Shown piece by piece: positions 16,574-25,946 of a DNA stretch of 64,000 nt. Within the stretch, counting starts at the first letter, position 1. Each line of letters begins with the position of its first letter. The position numbers were made by a program, and so were the translations under genes. The notes below the pieces were generated by a model, which was given only the letters and a program-made list of their open reading frames with translations, had not been told where the DNA came from and ran no database searches. The DNA comes from Mycobacterium sp. EPa45 (GTDB lineage Bacteria; Actinomycetota; Actinomycetes; Mycobacteriales; Mycobacteriaceae): contig NZ_CP011773.1 of the NCBI RefSeq assembly GCF_001021385.1, positions 2,170,001 to 2,234,000 of the forward strand, written 5' to 3'.

Positions 16574-17788
16574 ATGGAACAACTTTTCGATGACCTCGAC
16601 GACTTCGGCTCGTTCGACGACGTCGTGTCCGGCAATGTGCGCGACCCGTTCCCGGAACTGGCCCGGTTGCGCCGAGAGGAGCCGGTACAGCGCATCGAAG
16701 GTTCCGCCATGCCGGGAGAGGCCGGTCTACCCGTTTTCATCGTGTACCGGTTCGAGGAGGCGCAGCAGATGTTGCGTGACAACGAGACGTTCTCGTCGTC
16801 GGGCGTCATCGCCGCCTTCGGGCCGGTTCTGGGCGAGCGCGTGATGCTCGGCATGGATGAACCAGTGCACGGCCGGTTGCGGGCGCTCATCTCGAAAGCT
16901 TTCTCGCAGAAGTCACTTGCGCGTTGGCAGGACGAACTGGTTGCGCGGGTGGGCAACGAGCTGATCGACTCCTTCGCCGCCAACGGTAAGGCCGACTTGG
17001 TGAAGGAGTTCACCTTCGCCTATCCGAGCCGGATCATCGCGGGATTGTTGGGGTTACCGGAGGAGGACTACCCGCAGTTCCAGCGCTGGTCGATCTCGCT
17101 GTTGAGCTGGATCATGAATCCCGAACGCGGCCTGGCCGCTTCGGCGGCATTGGTCGAGTACTTCAAGCCGATCCTGGCGGCCCGGCGGATCGAGCCCCGC
17201 GACGACCTGATCAGTCTGCTGGCCGCCGCGGAGATCGACGGCGAGAAGCTCGAGGACGAGGAGATCTTCTCGTTCCTGCGGCTGCTGCTTCCCGCCGGCG
17301 TGGAAACCACGTACCGGTCGCTGGGCAATCTGCTGTTCGCACTGTTGTCGGATCCCGCGCAGTTGGAGGCGGTGCGCAACGATCGCTCGCTGCTCCCGCA
17401 GGCGATCGAGGAAGGCGTGCGGTGGAATCCGCCGCTGCTGACCATCACCCGGGTCGCCACCCGGGACACCGAATTGGGCGGTGTGCCGATTCCCGCCGGG
17501 GCGTCGGTGATGCCGATGCTGGGTGCGGCGAACCGGCAGGAGGACCGCTTTCCGGACCCGGACGAGTTCGACATCTTCCGCGAGCCGCGCAGCAACCTCG
17601 GCTGGGGGTACGGCGTGCACGTGTGCCTCGGGATGCATCTGGCGCGACTCGAGATGCGCACCGCCGTGAACCTGCTCCTGGACCGTCTGCCCAACCTGCG
17701 GATGGACCCCGACGGCGACGACCCCCACATCCGCGGCCAGGTCTTCCGTTCTCCGACGTCGTTGCCGGTGCTGTTCGACCCTCAGTAG
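16574..17788 (+). CDS. cytochrome P450
   Basis: Soluble bacterial P450, 404 residues, last gene of the plus operon. Motifs: I-helix AGVETT (241-246), ExxR E280-R283 and heme loop GWGYGVHVCLGMHLARLE with Cys351 as thiolate ligand. The leader AGGAGCAGTA gives a good ribosome-binding site in front of ATG 16574. No redox partner is encoded nearby. Its position behind the AveC-like protein and SDR suggests hydroxylation of the cluster substrate. Its stop abuts the stop of the convergent TetR gene with no gap. Confidence 0.94.
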   Translation: MEQLFDDLDDFGSFDDVVSGNVRDPFPELARLRREEPVQRIEGSAMPGEAGLPVFIVYRFEEAQQMLRDNETFSSSGVIAAFGPVLGERVMLGMDEPVHGRLRALISKAFSQKSLARWQDELVARVGNELIDSFAANGKADLVKEFTFAYPSRIIAGLLGLPEEDYPQFQRWSISLLSWIMNPERGLAASAALVEYFKPILAARRIEPRDDLISLLAAAEIDGEKLEDEEIFSFLRLLLPAGVETTYRSLGNLLFALLSDPAQLEAVRNDRSLLPQAIEEGVRWNPPLLTITRVATRDTELGGVPIPAGASVMPMLGAANRQEDRFPDPDEFDIFREPRSNLGWGYGVHVCLGMHLARLEMRTAVNLLLDRLPNLRMDPDGDDPHIRGQVFRSPTSLPVLFDPQ

Positions 17789-19078
17789 CTAGGGTCGTTT
17801 GACGACGACGCCGCGCAGCATTGTGTCGCGGACGCACAGCAGCGACGCGCGGGTGCCCACCTGCCGCAAGATGCTTTCAGGAATCCAGCCGACACCGATG
17901 ACCGCGCGTGCCAACAGATCATTCGATGGACTGTCGATGCTGATCTCGCCGGACTGGATGCCTTCGGACAGCAGGGTTTTCATCTGACGTACCCGCTTGG
18001 TGAACAGCCATCCGGGATTGGGCGTGTCCGGCGGAGACTGCCGCATCCACGCCAGCTGGATCCGGAACTCGTCGGCGAAGCGGTCCATTGCGTTGGTGTT
18101 GATCCAGCTGAGCGCATCCAGCTTCTCCACGATCGAGGACTCCGCCGCGAGCACCTCGGACCAGCCCATGGCGACCTTCTCGCCGAACGACTGCATGATC
18201 GCCGCCAGCAGCTGGTCTTTCGATCCGATCAACCGGTACACGGTGCCGGTGCCCATTCCCGCGGCCGATGCGATGTCACGCACCGTCGTGACTTCGTAGC
18301 CCTTCTTGCCGAATTCAGCTCTGGCGATGGCGCGTACGTGGGCAGCTTTGTCGCCGGATTCGGCGTCGGCGTCATCGGTCCAGGACCGCACGACGGCGTC
18401 GGCGGCCCTGAATGCCGCGGATGAGTCCAGTTGTTCGTCGGTGGGGAAGCCGGTGGCCAGGCCCTCGAGAAGGATGTGGCACAGCAGGACTGCTGATTTG
18501 TCCGGACCGGCGTTGCCGCGGATGACGTCGAGCCCGATCTGCAGCATCGTCTGCACGATGCGCTCCGCGAGAACGGCCAAGTCGACATCTGACCGCAGGT
18601 AGCCGCTCCAGCGCGCCGCCCGAAGGGTTTCCAGCATCGACTGCAGCAGGGCAGTGGGGCGGCGCGCCGCCAGGGTGGTCAGCTCGTGGTTCGAACTCGG
18701 TCCCTCGTAGAACGACATCTGCAAGGCGGCGCGATGGGTGACCGAGCAGTGCGCGATTGCCCTGCACAGGTCGGCGATCTGGTTGAACGCCGGCCGGAAC
18801 TCCGGGTCGTTGAGCCGGCCCTGCGCCTCGTTGGCGATTCGGTCCAGGTCCTCGTGGTAGCGGAGGAGCAGCTCGACGAGGATCGCTTCTTTGGAGTCGA
18901 AATGGTGATAGAGACTGCCGGGGAGAATGCCTGCGGCGTCAGCGATTTCCTGCAGCGAGGTCCGCAGCCCGGACGTCGCGATGATCGAGGCCGCAGTCTG
19001 GAGGATCTCCGTGCGACGGGTGCCGTCGTCGTAGGCATTGCCGGTGCCCAGCTTCGGCGTCATGCGCGACCGACCCAC
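17789..19078 (-). CDS. tandem (double) TetR-family regulator
   Basis: The 429-residue protein contains two complete TetR units in one chain. The first helix-turn-helix is TSLQEIADAAGILPGSLYHHF (split here as TSLQEIADAAG and GSLYHHF) near residues 40-62. The second is TTVRDIASAAGMGTGTVYRL near 270-290, each followed by a ligand-binding domain. Such a fusion would give a pseudo-dimer that binds an operator as a single chain. It closes the AveC/P450 cluster, convergent with the P450 gene. A palindrome upstream (19113-19143) is a likely autoregulatory site. The start is GTG 19078 behind GGAGG; ATG 19063 is the alternative. Confidence 0.88.
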   Translation of the reverse strand: MGRSRMTPKLGTGNAYDDGTRRTEILQTAASIIATSGLRTSLQEIADAAGILPGSLYHHFDSKEAILVELLLRYHEDLDRIANEAQGRLNDPEFRPAFNQIADLCRAIAHCSVTHRAALQMSFYEGPSSNHELTTLAARRPTALLQSMLETLRAARWSGYLRSDVDLAVLAERIVQTMLQIGLDVIRGNAGPDKSAVLLCHILLEGLATGFPTDEQLDSSAAFRAADAVVRSWTDDADAESGDKAAHVRAIARAEFGKKGYEVTTVRDIASAAGMGTGTVYRLIGSKDQLLAAIMQSFGEKVAMGWSEVLAAESSIVEKLDALSWINTNAMDRFADEFRIQLAWMRQSPPDTPNPGWLFTKRVRQMKTLLSEGIQSGEISIDSPSNDLLARAVIGVGWIPESILRQVGTRASLLCVRDTMLRGVVVKRP

Positions 19079-19112
19079 GACTCCTCCAAGCTGACTCCGG
19101 TACCCAGCTGAC

Positions 19113-19143
19113 CCAATATTTGGTAGACGCTACCAGAAATTGG
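19113..19143. promoter_or_regulatory. palindromic operator upstream of the tandem TetR gene
   Basis: Arms of 14 nt, CCAATATTTGGTAG and CTACCAGAAATTGG, are separated by ACG and match at 12 of 14 positions. It lies 35 nt upstream of the GTG start of the TetR gene, where autorepression is usual. It shares ATATTTGGT with the motif at 10618 and a TTTGGTAGA half-site recurs at 19205. Binding by this TetR is inferred. Confidence 0.55.
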
Positions 19144-19217
19144 CCGGCTGACAGGGCCGCCACCTGCGGTTGTCGGTGAGCAACGACCGGCGATAGGAGA
19201 CCCGTTTGGTAGATAGG

Positions 19218-20348
19218 TCAGGTGTTGTCGGCGTTGCTGCGGGGGAAGCCGCCGCCCTGCGGGAATAGCGGGAAGACCACGTCGTCGAGCTTCTCGGCAT
19301 CGCCGGCGGTGCGGTTGATCGTTGCGCCCCAGATGTTTCCGTCCGGAGCGACCTGCAGCGCCCAGGCGTGGCCGTGGGTGTCCTGGCGTACCACCTCGGG
19401 CTCGCCGGTCACCGAGCCCGTGCCCTTGGCCAGGCGCACCGCCACCGTCTGCTTGGCGTTCACCAGGTTCACCAGGATCGTGCCGTCCAGCGCCGCGCAG
19501 CCCGCGACGCCGGGACGATCCGGCCACGTCCACACCGTCGTCGTCTTGGCGTCCGGTGCGATGCGCTGCAGGCGGTCACCGGCCGGCGAGCGGTCGGTGA
19601 TGTAGAGCGACTTGTCGGTCGGGTCGATGCACATACCGCCGGCCGGGCCCATCCCCGACAGCGCGGTGGTAGGCGGCGCGGGGCGCACCGTTGTCGGCTG
19701 CTCGAGTCGGACTACCTTGCCTGCCAACGACTTCGGATCCGCGGCCAGGGCCGGGTTACCCGCGTCGCCGGTCTGGACGACCAGTGTCGTCGGGCTGGTG
19801 AAGATCAGCGAACCACTGTTGCCGGCGGCGCCCTTGGGAATCCCGGTCAAGATCGGCTTGGGGATGTCGCCGTCCGCCACCCGGATCACTTCGTTGTCGC
19901 TCGGCGTACTGATGTAGGCGTACATCAGTCGGTCCTGGCTGTAGGTGGGCGAGAGCACGATGTCCATCAGGCCGCCGTCTCCGCTCGGGTCGACCGGGAT
20001 GACCGTGCGGACCTTCGGCTCGGCGCTCACCGACACGTCCTTGACGGCGCCGGTCGTGCGTTCGGCCACGATGGCCGTCTTGCTGTCGGGGCCCATGATC
20101 AGACCGCTGGTGCTCTCCAAGCAGCCCTGCATCACGCCGGGCGCGGGGCAGGCTTTGGGGAAAGGCTTGGGTGGCAGGGGAGGCGGGGGCGGTGGTGTCG
20201 AGGACGGTCCTGGTGCCAGCTCCGGCGCCGTGGTGAAGGGCTGCGAAATGTCGTTGTTGAACTTCGCGCAACCCGCCGAGGACCCCGCCACGACCGTCGC
20301 TGCACAGAGCCCGGCCAGCACTACGCGAACCGACCGGCGTACCTGCAT
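19218..20348 (-). CDS. lppZ: lipoprotein LppZ, sorbosone/glucose-dehydrogenase-like beta-propeller
   Basis: A 376-residue exported lipoprotein: signal peptide MQVRRSVRVVLAGLCAATVV followed by lipobox SSAGC, then a Pro-rich linker (about 45-65) and a six-bladed quinoprotein-type propeller (for example GLIMGPDSKTAIVAERTTGA and TGDAGNPALAADPKSLAGKV). This is the Rv3006 family, surface-exposed in M. tuberculosis and of unknown substrate. ATG 20348 is used; the open frame upstream is a shadow. It is divergent from doxX, the same neighbour pair as in M. tuberculosis. Confidence 0.9.
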   Translation of the reverse strand: MQVRRSVRVVLAGLCAATVVAGSSAGCAKFNNDISQPFTTAPELAPGPSSTPPPPPPLPPKPFPKACPAPGVMQGCLESTSGLIMGPDSKTAIVAERTTGAVKDVSVSAEPKVRTVIPVDPSGDGGLMDIVLSPTYSQDRLMYAYISTPSDNEVIRVADGDIPKPILTGIPKGAAGNSGSLIFTSPTTLVVQTGDAGNPALAADPKSLAGKVVRLEQPTTVRPAPPTTALSGMGPAGGMCIDPTDKSLYITDRSPAGDRLQRIAPDAKTTTVWTWPDRPGVAGCAALDGTILVNLVNAKQTVAVRLAKGTGSVTGEPEVVRQDTHGHAWALQVAPDGNIWGATINRTAGDAEKLDDVVFPLFPQGGGFPRSNADNT

Positions 20349-20470
20349 GCCCGCCAGATTACGGATATGGCGCCGATGTTCGCCACGACGGCCCGGTCGC
20401 GACGCTAATTCCAGGCAATATTGCCCGCTAGAAGCGCCGCTCAAATCCCCGATTTGCGGCGAACTGCACT

Positions 20471-20476
20471 TACTCT
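20471..20476 (+). promoter_or_regulatory. -10 box TACTCT of doxX
   Basis: TACTCT ends 7 nt before GTG 20484 with no Shine-Dalgarno in between, a leaderless-type promoter that selects this GTG among several in-frame codons. Confidence 0.5.
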
Positions 20477-20483
20477 GACTTCC

Positions 20484-21314
20484 GTGACGAGTCAAGGCCC
20501 CGATCCGCACTGGCAGCGCCCCGACGACTCCTCGGCCCGACCGGCGTCCGCCAAGCTGGTCGACCCGGAGGATGATCTGCCCTCGGCCACTTACGGTGGC
20601 GATTTCGAGACCACGACGATCCCGCACTACACCTCGGGAATGCCGGGTTCGGCGTCAACCGGTTACGGCCTGCTGCACGACCCTGAGCCGTTGCCGTACG
20701 TGCAGCCGCATCCGGATCCGACGCCCTCGCAGGCCACGCCGATGGAGATCGAACCCATCGATGCCGAGGAACGCGCGAAGGCCGCGGGTCGCCGCGGCAC
20801 CCAGGATCTCGGCCTGTTGCTGCTGCGCGTCGTGATCGGCGCGGCGTTCATCGGCCACGGACTTCAGAAGGCGTTCGGCTGGTGGGGCGGGCAGGGCCTG
20901 GACGGGTTCAAGACCGCGCTCGCCGATGCCGGGTATCAGCACGCCAGCTTGCTGACCTATGTCGGCGCCGGCGCCCAGATCCTGGTGGGTGTCCTGCTGG
21001 TGCTCGGTCTGTTCACGCCGATCGCTGCCGCCGGCGGGATCGCGTACCTGGTGAACAGCCTGCTGACGATCGTCTCGGCGCAACGCCAGGACGGCTACCT
21101 CGCGGTTTTCGGACCCGACGGCATCGAGTACCTGCTGGTGCTGATCGCCGCGCTCTCGGCGGTGATCCTGGTCGGTCCCGGCCGCTACGGATTCGACGGC
21201 GGACGTGGCTGGGCCAGACGGCCGTTCATCGGCTCGTTCATCGCATTGCTGCTCGGTATCGGTGGCGGCATCGCGGCGTGGATTCTGCTGCACGGCAACA
21301 ACCCACTCGCCTAA
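20484..21314 (+). CDS. doxX: DoxX-family membrane protein
   Basis: A 276-residue protein with a cytosolic N-terminal half of about 100 residues (acidic and Pro-rich) and four predicted membrane helices in the C-terminal DoxX domain (LGLLLLRVVIGAAFIGHGLQ, ILVGVLLVLGLFTPIAAAGG, LLVLIAALSAVILVG, FIALLLGIGGGIAAWIL). The Rv3005c homologue forms the membrane-associated oxidoreductase complex with SodA and the thiosulfate sulfurtransferase SseA, linking superoxide defence to thiol balance; sodA and sseA are not in this window. Convergent with the cfp6 homologue, whose stop abuts at 21315. Confidence 0.9.
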   Translation: MTSQGPDPHWQRPDDSSARPASAKLVDPEDDLPSATYGGDFETTTIPHYTSGMPGSASTGYGLLHDPEPLPYVQPHPDPTPSQATPMEIEPIDAEERAKAAGRRGTQDLGLLLLRVVIGAAFIGHGLQKAFGWWGGQGLDGFKTALADAGYQHASLLTYVGAGAQILVGVLLVLGLFTPIAAAGGIAYLVNSLLTIVSAQRQDGYLAVFGPDGIEYLLVLIAALSAVILVGPGRYGFDGGRGWARRPFIGSFIALLLGIGGGIAAWILLHGNNPLA

Positions 21315-21719
21315 CTACTCGTACGGGTTCGGAACCCGTCCGCCGCTGGCCTCGGCCAGCAACGGCAGCGTCGTGAATGTCACCGCGGGCAGCAGCATGT
21401 CCGAACCATCCCGCAGATGCGCGCGCGCCCACGACGTGCGGTCGAAGCGCAGACCGTCGACCTCATCCCAGCCGACCGTGCGGCTGCCCAACAGCGTGCG
21501 GGCCGTCAGTGTGTTGCGGTCGGCCACCGTGCGCAGACGCACGATCGCCACCGACGCCAGAACCGGCAGCACCATGGACGCCGCACCCCAGGTGGGGAAC
21601 ACGGTGATCATCACGAGCAGCCCCAGTGCGAGGAACCCGGACGCGAAATGCGCCATCGGCGACATCCGGATCACCACGGGTTTGGTGGTCGATTCGTCAG
21701 GTGCACGACGGGAGGGCAT
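21315..21719 (-). CDS. cfp6: PH-like domain membrane protein (Cfp6 family)
   Basis: About 134 residues. Two adjacent membrane helices (HFASGFLALGLLVMITVFP and MVLPVLASVAIVRL) precede a small bPH domain ending in LLAEASGGRVPNPYE, as in Rv3004/Cfp6, described as a secreted T-cell antigen. The start is uncertain: ATG 21719 is used, ATG 21728 and 21731 are in frame, and the M. tuberculosis annotation begins at the internal Met of MAHFASG. The first strand (KPVVIRMSP) fits the domain, so a longer form is preferred. It lies between doxX and ilvB in conserved order. Confidence 0.8.
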   Translation of the reverse strand: MPSRRAPDESTTKPVVIRMSPMAHFASGFLALGLLVMITVFPTWGAASMVLPVLASVAIVRLRTVADRNTLTARTLLGSRTVGWDEVDGLRFDRTSWARAHLRDGSDMLLPAVTFTTLPLLAEASGGRVPNPYE

Positions 21720-21810
21720 AACTGCCATCATCCCACCATCTGGGGGCCCGCCTCGCCGGACCGCATCGGGATTTGACGCTTGACCAGTGCGGAGGCTACC
21801 GTCGCAGGTT

Positions 21811-21882
21811 ATGAAGACCGGCGGAATGCTCGTAGTAATTGGCCAGCGCGTTGGTGCCGCGCTTGCCCCGACACGGGCATAG
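21811..21882 (+). CDS. ilvB leader peptide
   Basis: A 23-codon [23 protein letters not shown] followed by TRA, lies 96 bp before the ilvB start. It has a run Leu-Val-Val-Ile encoded CTC GTA GTA ATT; GTA and ATT are rare codons in this G+C-rich genome, which would sharpen ribosome stalling when branched-chain aminoacyl-tRNAs are scarce. It is followed by alternative hairpins and a true U-tract terminator. Leader-peptide attenuators of this kind have been described for ilvB in Actinobacteria. Confidence 0.8.
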   Translation: MKTGGMLVVIGQRVGAALAPTRA

Positions 21883-21937
21883 CCACACGCACCAGCGCGC
21901 AACCCTCGATCAGCCGCCGAGCTGACGGGGGTTTTTT
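21846..21937 (+). promoter_or_regulatory. ilvB transcription attenuator
   Basis: GCGCGTTGGTGC (21846-21857, inside the leader ORF) can pair with GCACCAGCGCGC (21889-21900) with one G-U wobble. A terminator follows: CCCTCG, bulged A, TCAGC (21903-21914), loop CGCCGA, GCTGACGGGGG (21921-21931), then TTTTTT (21932-21937). A ribosome stalled on the Leu-Val-Val-Ile codons would alter the upstream pairing. An additional antiterminator pairing must exist for classical control; I did not resolve it fully. Confidence 0.7.
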
Positions 21938-21977
21938 CTTGCCCGAAGAAACGAACAGGATCGAAAAGGACGACATC

Positions 21978-23840
21978 GTGAGCGCACCCACCACGCGACC
22001 ACCCGAGCCGTCGGCCACCGCCGGCAGCCCGGGCGCAGCCCATTCCGCCGGTAAGAACGGCACCACTGCGGCCAAGCGCGTCGCCCCGCAGCAGCTCACC
22101 GGCGCCCAGGCGGTGGTCCGCTCGCTGGAGGAGATCGGCGTCGACACCATCTTCGGGATCCCCGGCGGCGCGGTGCTGCCGGTCTATGACCCGCTCTACG
22201 ACTCCCAGAAGCTGCGCCACGTGCTGGTCCGCCACGAGCAGGGTGCCGGCCACGCCGCCAGCGGCTACGCCCACGCCACCGGCAAGGTCGGCGTCATGAT
22301 GGCCACGTCGGGCCCCGGTGCCACCAACCTGGTCACCCCACTGGCCGACGCGCAGATGGACTCCATCCCGGTGGTCGCGATCACCGGCCAGGTCGGTCGC
22401 ACCCTGATCGGTACCGATGCCTTTCAGGAAGCCGACATTTCCGGCATCACGATGCCGATCACCAAGCACAATTTCCTGGTGCGCAACGGCGACGACATAC
22501 CGCGGGTGATCGCCGAGGCATTCCACATCGCTGAGAGTGGCCGTCCCGGCGCGGTCTTGGTGGACATTCCCAAGGACATCCTGCAGGGGCCGTGCACCTT
22601 CTCGTGGCCGCCGCAGATCGATCTGCCGGGTTACAAGCCCAACACCAAGCCGCACAGCCGGCAGATCCGGGAGGCCGCCAAGCTGATCGCCGCGGCGCGC
22701 AAGCCGGTCCTGTACGTCGGCGGCGGCGTGATCCGCGGGGACGCCACGGACGAGTTGCGGACGCTGGCCGAGATGACCGGAATCCCGGTGGTCACCACGC
22801 TGATGGCCCGCGGCGCATTCCCGGACAGCCACCCGCAGAACCTGGGCATGCCGGGCATGCACGGCACGGTTGCCGCGGTGGCCGCCCTGCAGAAGAGTGA
22901 TTTGCTGATCGCCCTCGGTGCGCGGTTCGACGACCGGGTCACCGGCAAGCTGGATTCCTTTGCGCCCGAGGCGAAGGTGATCCACGTCGACATCGACCCG
23001 GCCGAGATCGGCAAGAACCGCAACGCCGACGTGCCGATCGTGGGTGACGTGAAGCTGGCGATCAGGGATCTGATCGAGGCGCTACGGAAACTCGGTGCCG
23101 CGCCGCGGGAGAATCAGGACAACTGGTGGGAGTACCTCAACGAGATCCAGGCCACCTACCCGCTGAGCTACGACCCGCAGCACGACGGCAGCTTGAGCCC
23201 GGAATACGTGATCTCCCAATTGGGCAAGATCGCCGGACCGGACGCCATCTACGTCGCCGGCGTCGGCCAGCACCAGATGTGGGCGGCGCAGTTCATCTCC
23301 TATGAAAACCCGCGTACCTGGCTGAATTCCGGTGGTCTGGGCACCATGGGTTACGCCGTCCCGGCGGCCATGGGCGCCAAGATGGCGCGGCCGGAGGCCG
23401 AGGTGTGGGCGATCGACGGTGACGGTTGCTTCCAGATGACGAATCAGGAGCTGGCCACCTGCGCGGTCGAAGGCGTGCCGATCAAGGTCGCGCTGATCAA
23501 CAACGGCAACCTGGGCATGGTGCGTCAATGGCAGACGCTGTTCTACGAAGAGCGGTACAGCCAAACGGATCTGGGCACCCACAGCCGCCGCATTCCGGAC
23601 TTTCTCAAGCTGGCCGAAGCTCTCGGCTGCGTCGGATTGCGTTGTGAGCGTGAGGAAGACGTTGTCGACGTGATCAACCAGGCGCGGGCCATCAACGACC
23701 GTCCGGTGGTGATCGACTTCATCGTCGGCGCCGACGCCCAGGTGTGGCCGATGGTGGCCGCGGGCTGCGGCAACGACGAGATCATGGCGGCGCGCAACAT
23801 CCGCCCGCTGTTCGACGACAACGAGGAGGGACGGGCCTGA
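21978..23840 (+). CDS. ilvB: acetolactate synthase large (catalytic) subunit
   Basis: TPP- and FAD-dependent enzyme, 620 residues, that makes acetolactate and acetohydroxybutyrate in the first common step of Val/Leu/Ile synthesis. The TPP-activating Glu lies in [22 protein letters not shown] region in the middle domain ([20 protein letters not shown]), and the TPP-Mg motif [15 protein letters not shown] with downstream NNGNLGMV. Start GTG 21978 has AAGGA 7 nt upstream and gives a product beginning like the M. tuberculosis IlvB1; the open frame from 21780 is the leader region and is not translated as part of IlvB. Overlaps ilvN by 1 nt (TGATG). Regulated by the upstream attenuator. Confidence 0.97.
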   Translation: MSAPTTRPPEPSATAGSPGAAHSAGKNGTTAAKRVAPQQLTGAQAVVRSLEEIGVDTIFGIPGGAVLPVYDPLYDSQKLRHVLVRHEQGAGHAASGYAHATGKVGVMMATSGPGATNLVTPLADAQMDSIPVVAITGQVGRTLIGTDAFQEADISGITMPITKHNFLVRNGDDIPRVIAEAFHIAESGRPGAVLVDIPKDILQGPCTFSWPPQIDLPGYKPNTKPHSRQIREAAKLIAAARKPVLYVGGGVIRGDATDELRTLAEMTGIPVVTTLMARGAFPDSHPQNLGMPGMHGTVAAVAALQKSDLLIALGARFDDRVTGKLDSFAPEAKVIHVDIDPAEIGKNRNADVPIVGDVKLAIRDLIEALRKLGAAPRENQDNWWEYLNEIQATYPLSYDPQHDGSLSPEYVISQLGKIAGPDAIYVAGVGQHQMWAAQFISYENPRTWLNSGGLGTMGYAVPAAMGAKMARPEAEVWAIDGDGCFQMTNQELATCAVEGVPIKVALINNGNLGMVRQWQTLFYEERYSQTDLGTHSRRIPDFLKLAEALGCVGLRCEREEDVVDVINQARAINDRPVVIDFIVGADAQVWPMVAAGCGNDEIMAARNIRPLFDDNEEGRA

Positions 23841-24352
23841 TGGCGGGAAACACGGTCACCCACACCCTTTCGGTGCTGGTCGAAGACAAACCCGGTGTCC
23901 TGGCCCGCGTGGCTGCGCTGTTCTCTCGGCGTGGTTTCAACATCGAGTCGCTGGCGGTCGGTGCCACCGAGCAGAAGAACATGTCGCGGATGACGATCGT
24001 GGTCACCGCGGAGGAGACGCCGCTCGAGCAGATCACCAAGCAGCTCAACAAGCTGATCAACGTCATCAAGATCGTTGAGCAGGACGCCGAGCATTCGGTG
24101 GCCCGTGAACTCGCGCTGATCAAGATCCGCGCCGATGCCGGTACCCGGAGCCAGGTGATCGAAGCGGTGAACCTGTTCCGCGCCAAGGTGATCGACGTGT
24201 CCACCGAGTCGCTGACCATCGAGGCGACCGGCACACAGGAGAAGATCGAGGCGCTGCTGCGGGTGCTCGAGCCCTATGGCGTTCGCGAGATCGTGCAATC
24301 CGGCGTGGTGTCACTGTCGCGCGGTCCGCGCGGGATGACGACCACCAAGTAA
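23840..24352 (+). CDS. ilvN: acetolactate synthase small (regulatory) subunit
   Basis: A 170-residue ACT-domain subunit that binds valine and confers feedback inhibition on IlvB. The N-terminal ACT domain contains HTLSVLVEDKPGVLARVAAL and FSRRGFNIESLAVG; the C-terminal half has the AHAS small-subunit domain (RELALIKIRADAGTRSQVI). Start ATG 23840 overlaps the ilvB stop (TGATG), ensuring stoichiometric coupling. ilvC follows after 39 bp, giving the ilvBNC operon. Confidence 0.97.
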   Translation: MAGNTVTHTLSVLVEDKPGVLARVAALFSRRGFNIESLAVGATEQKNMSRMTIVVTAEETPLEQITKQLNKLINVIKIVEQDAEHSVARELALIKIRADAGTRSQVIEAVNLFRAKVIDVSTESLTIEATGTQEKIEALLRVLEPYGVREIVQSGVVSLSRGPRGMTTTK

Positions 24353-25414
<1,062 letters not shown>

Positions 25415-25427
25415 TTTCTCTCGGCTT

Positions 25428-25470
25428 TTCGGCGCGCTAACTGTCGCTCAGCGGCGGTTAGCGCGCCGAA
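25428..25470. terminator. 14-bp perfect hairpin after ilvC, bidirectional
   Basis: TTCGGCGCGCTAAC (25428-25441) pairs perfectly with GTTAGCGCGCCGAA (25457-25470) around a 15-nt loop. It ends ilvBNC, and its right arm encodes the last codons and stop (GCG CGC TAA) of the convergent membrane-protein gene. Confidence 0.8.
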
Positions 25471-25946
25471 GTCGTGTCTAGGGGTCGCGTGAACGGATGG
25501 GCTCCCCACATCCGTGCGGTGAGCAGGATCGGCACGACGATGTACGGGAGGTTGTAGGCCAGCGCCTTGGGCACATTGGTGAATGTGTAGTCGTAGGCCG
25601 TCCCGCAGACCGCCTGGAAAAGGCTCGCGTCCCCGGCGACTCCGACCATCACCACGGTGAACGTGGTCTGCACGACCATCCCGGTGTAGATGAACGACGG
25701 TTTCCGGATCCATTCGCGGCCCCGGACGAAGGCGTAAACGAACAGCACATAGAACGTGCCGAACACGACGGCGGACACACTCGCGCTCACCTGGAGGAAC
25801 CGCGGGTTGGCGATCAACAACGGGTCCGTGCCGTCGGCGTACACGTAATACACCACGCGAGCGAGGAAGAAGTCCGAGTCGGGTGGGCCGATTCCCGAAC
25901 TTACAACAGTAAGGACTTCCGTATCAGCCGCCGCGCGGCTGTTCAC
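25458..25946 (-). CDS. EXPERA-like small membrane protein
   Basis: A product of about 162 residues with four hydrophobic segments (VSAVVFGTFYVLFVYAFV, FIYTGMVVQTTFTVVMVGVA and others). Sequence features WIRKPSFIY after FYVLFVYAFVRGRE, and a preceding NPRFLQV, recall EXPERA-domain proteins (emopamil-binding/TMEM97 type sterol isomerase relatives). Start is uncertain: GTG 25946 overlaps the upstream oxidoreductase gene by 23 nt; GTG 25856 would give 132 residues. It is co-directional with and downstream of a phytoene-desaturase-like gene, so a joint role in lipid or isoprenoid chemistry is possible but unproven. Confidence 0.6.
   Translation of the reverse strand: MNSRAAADTEVLTVVSSGIGPPDSDFFLARVVYYVYADGTDPLLIANPRFLQVSASVSAVVFGTFYVLFVYAFVRGREWIRKPSFIYTGMVVQTTFTVVMVGVAGDASLFQAVCGTAYDYTFTNVPKALAYNLPYIVVPILLTARMWGAHPFTRPLDTTSAR

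Noticed and set aside
21780..21977. N-terminal extension of IlvB by 66 codons
   Set aside because: It reads through the leader peptide region and attenuator in another frame; GTG 21978 has its own AAGGA and matches the known N-terminus.
21315..22985. 556-codon minus ORF across cfp6, the ilvB leader and ilvB
   Set aside because: Only the cfp6 part (to about 21719) looks like protein; the rest is antisense of ilvB.
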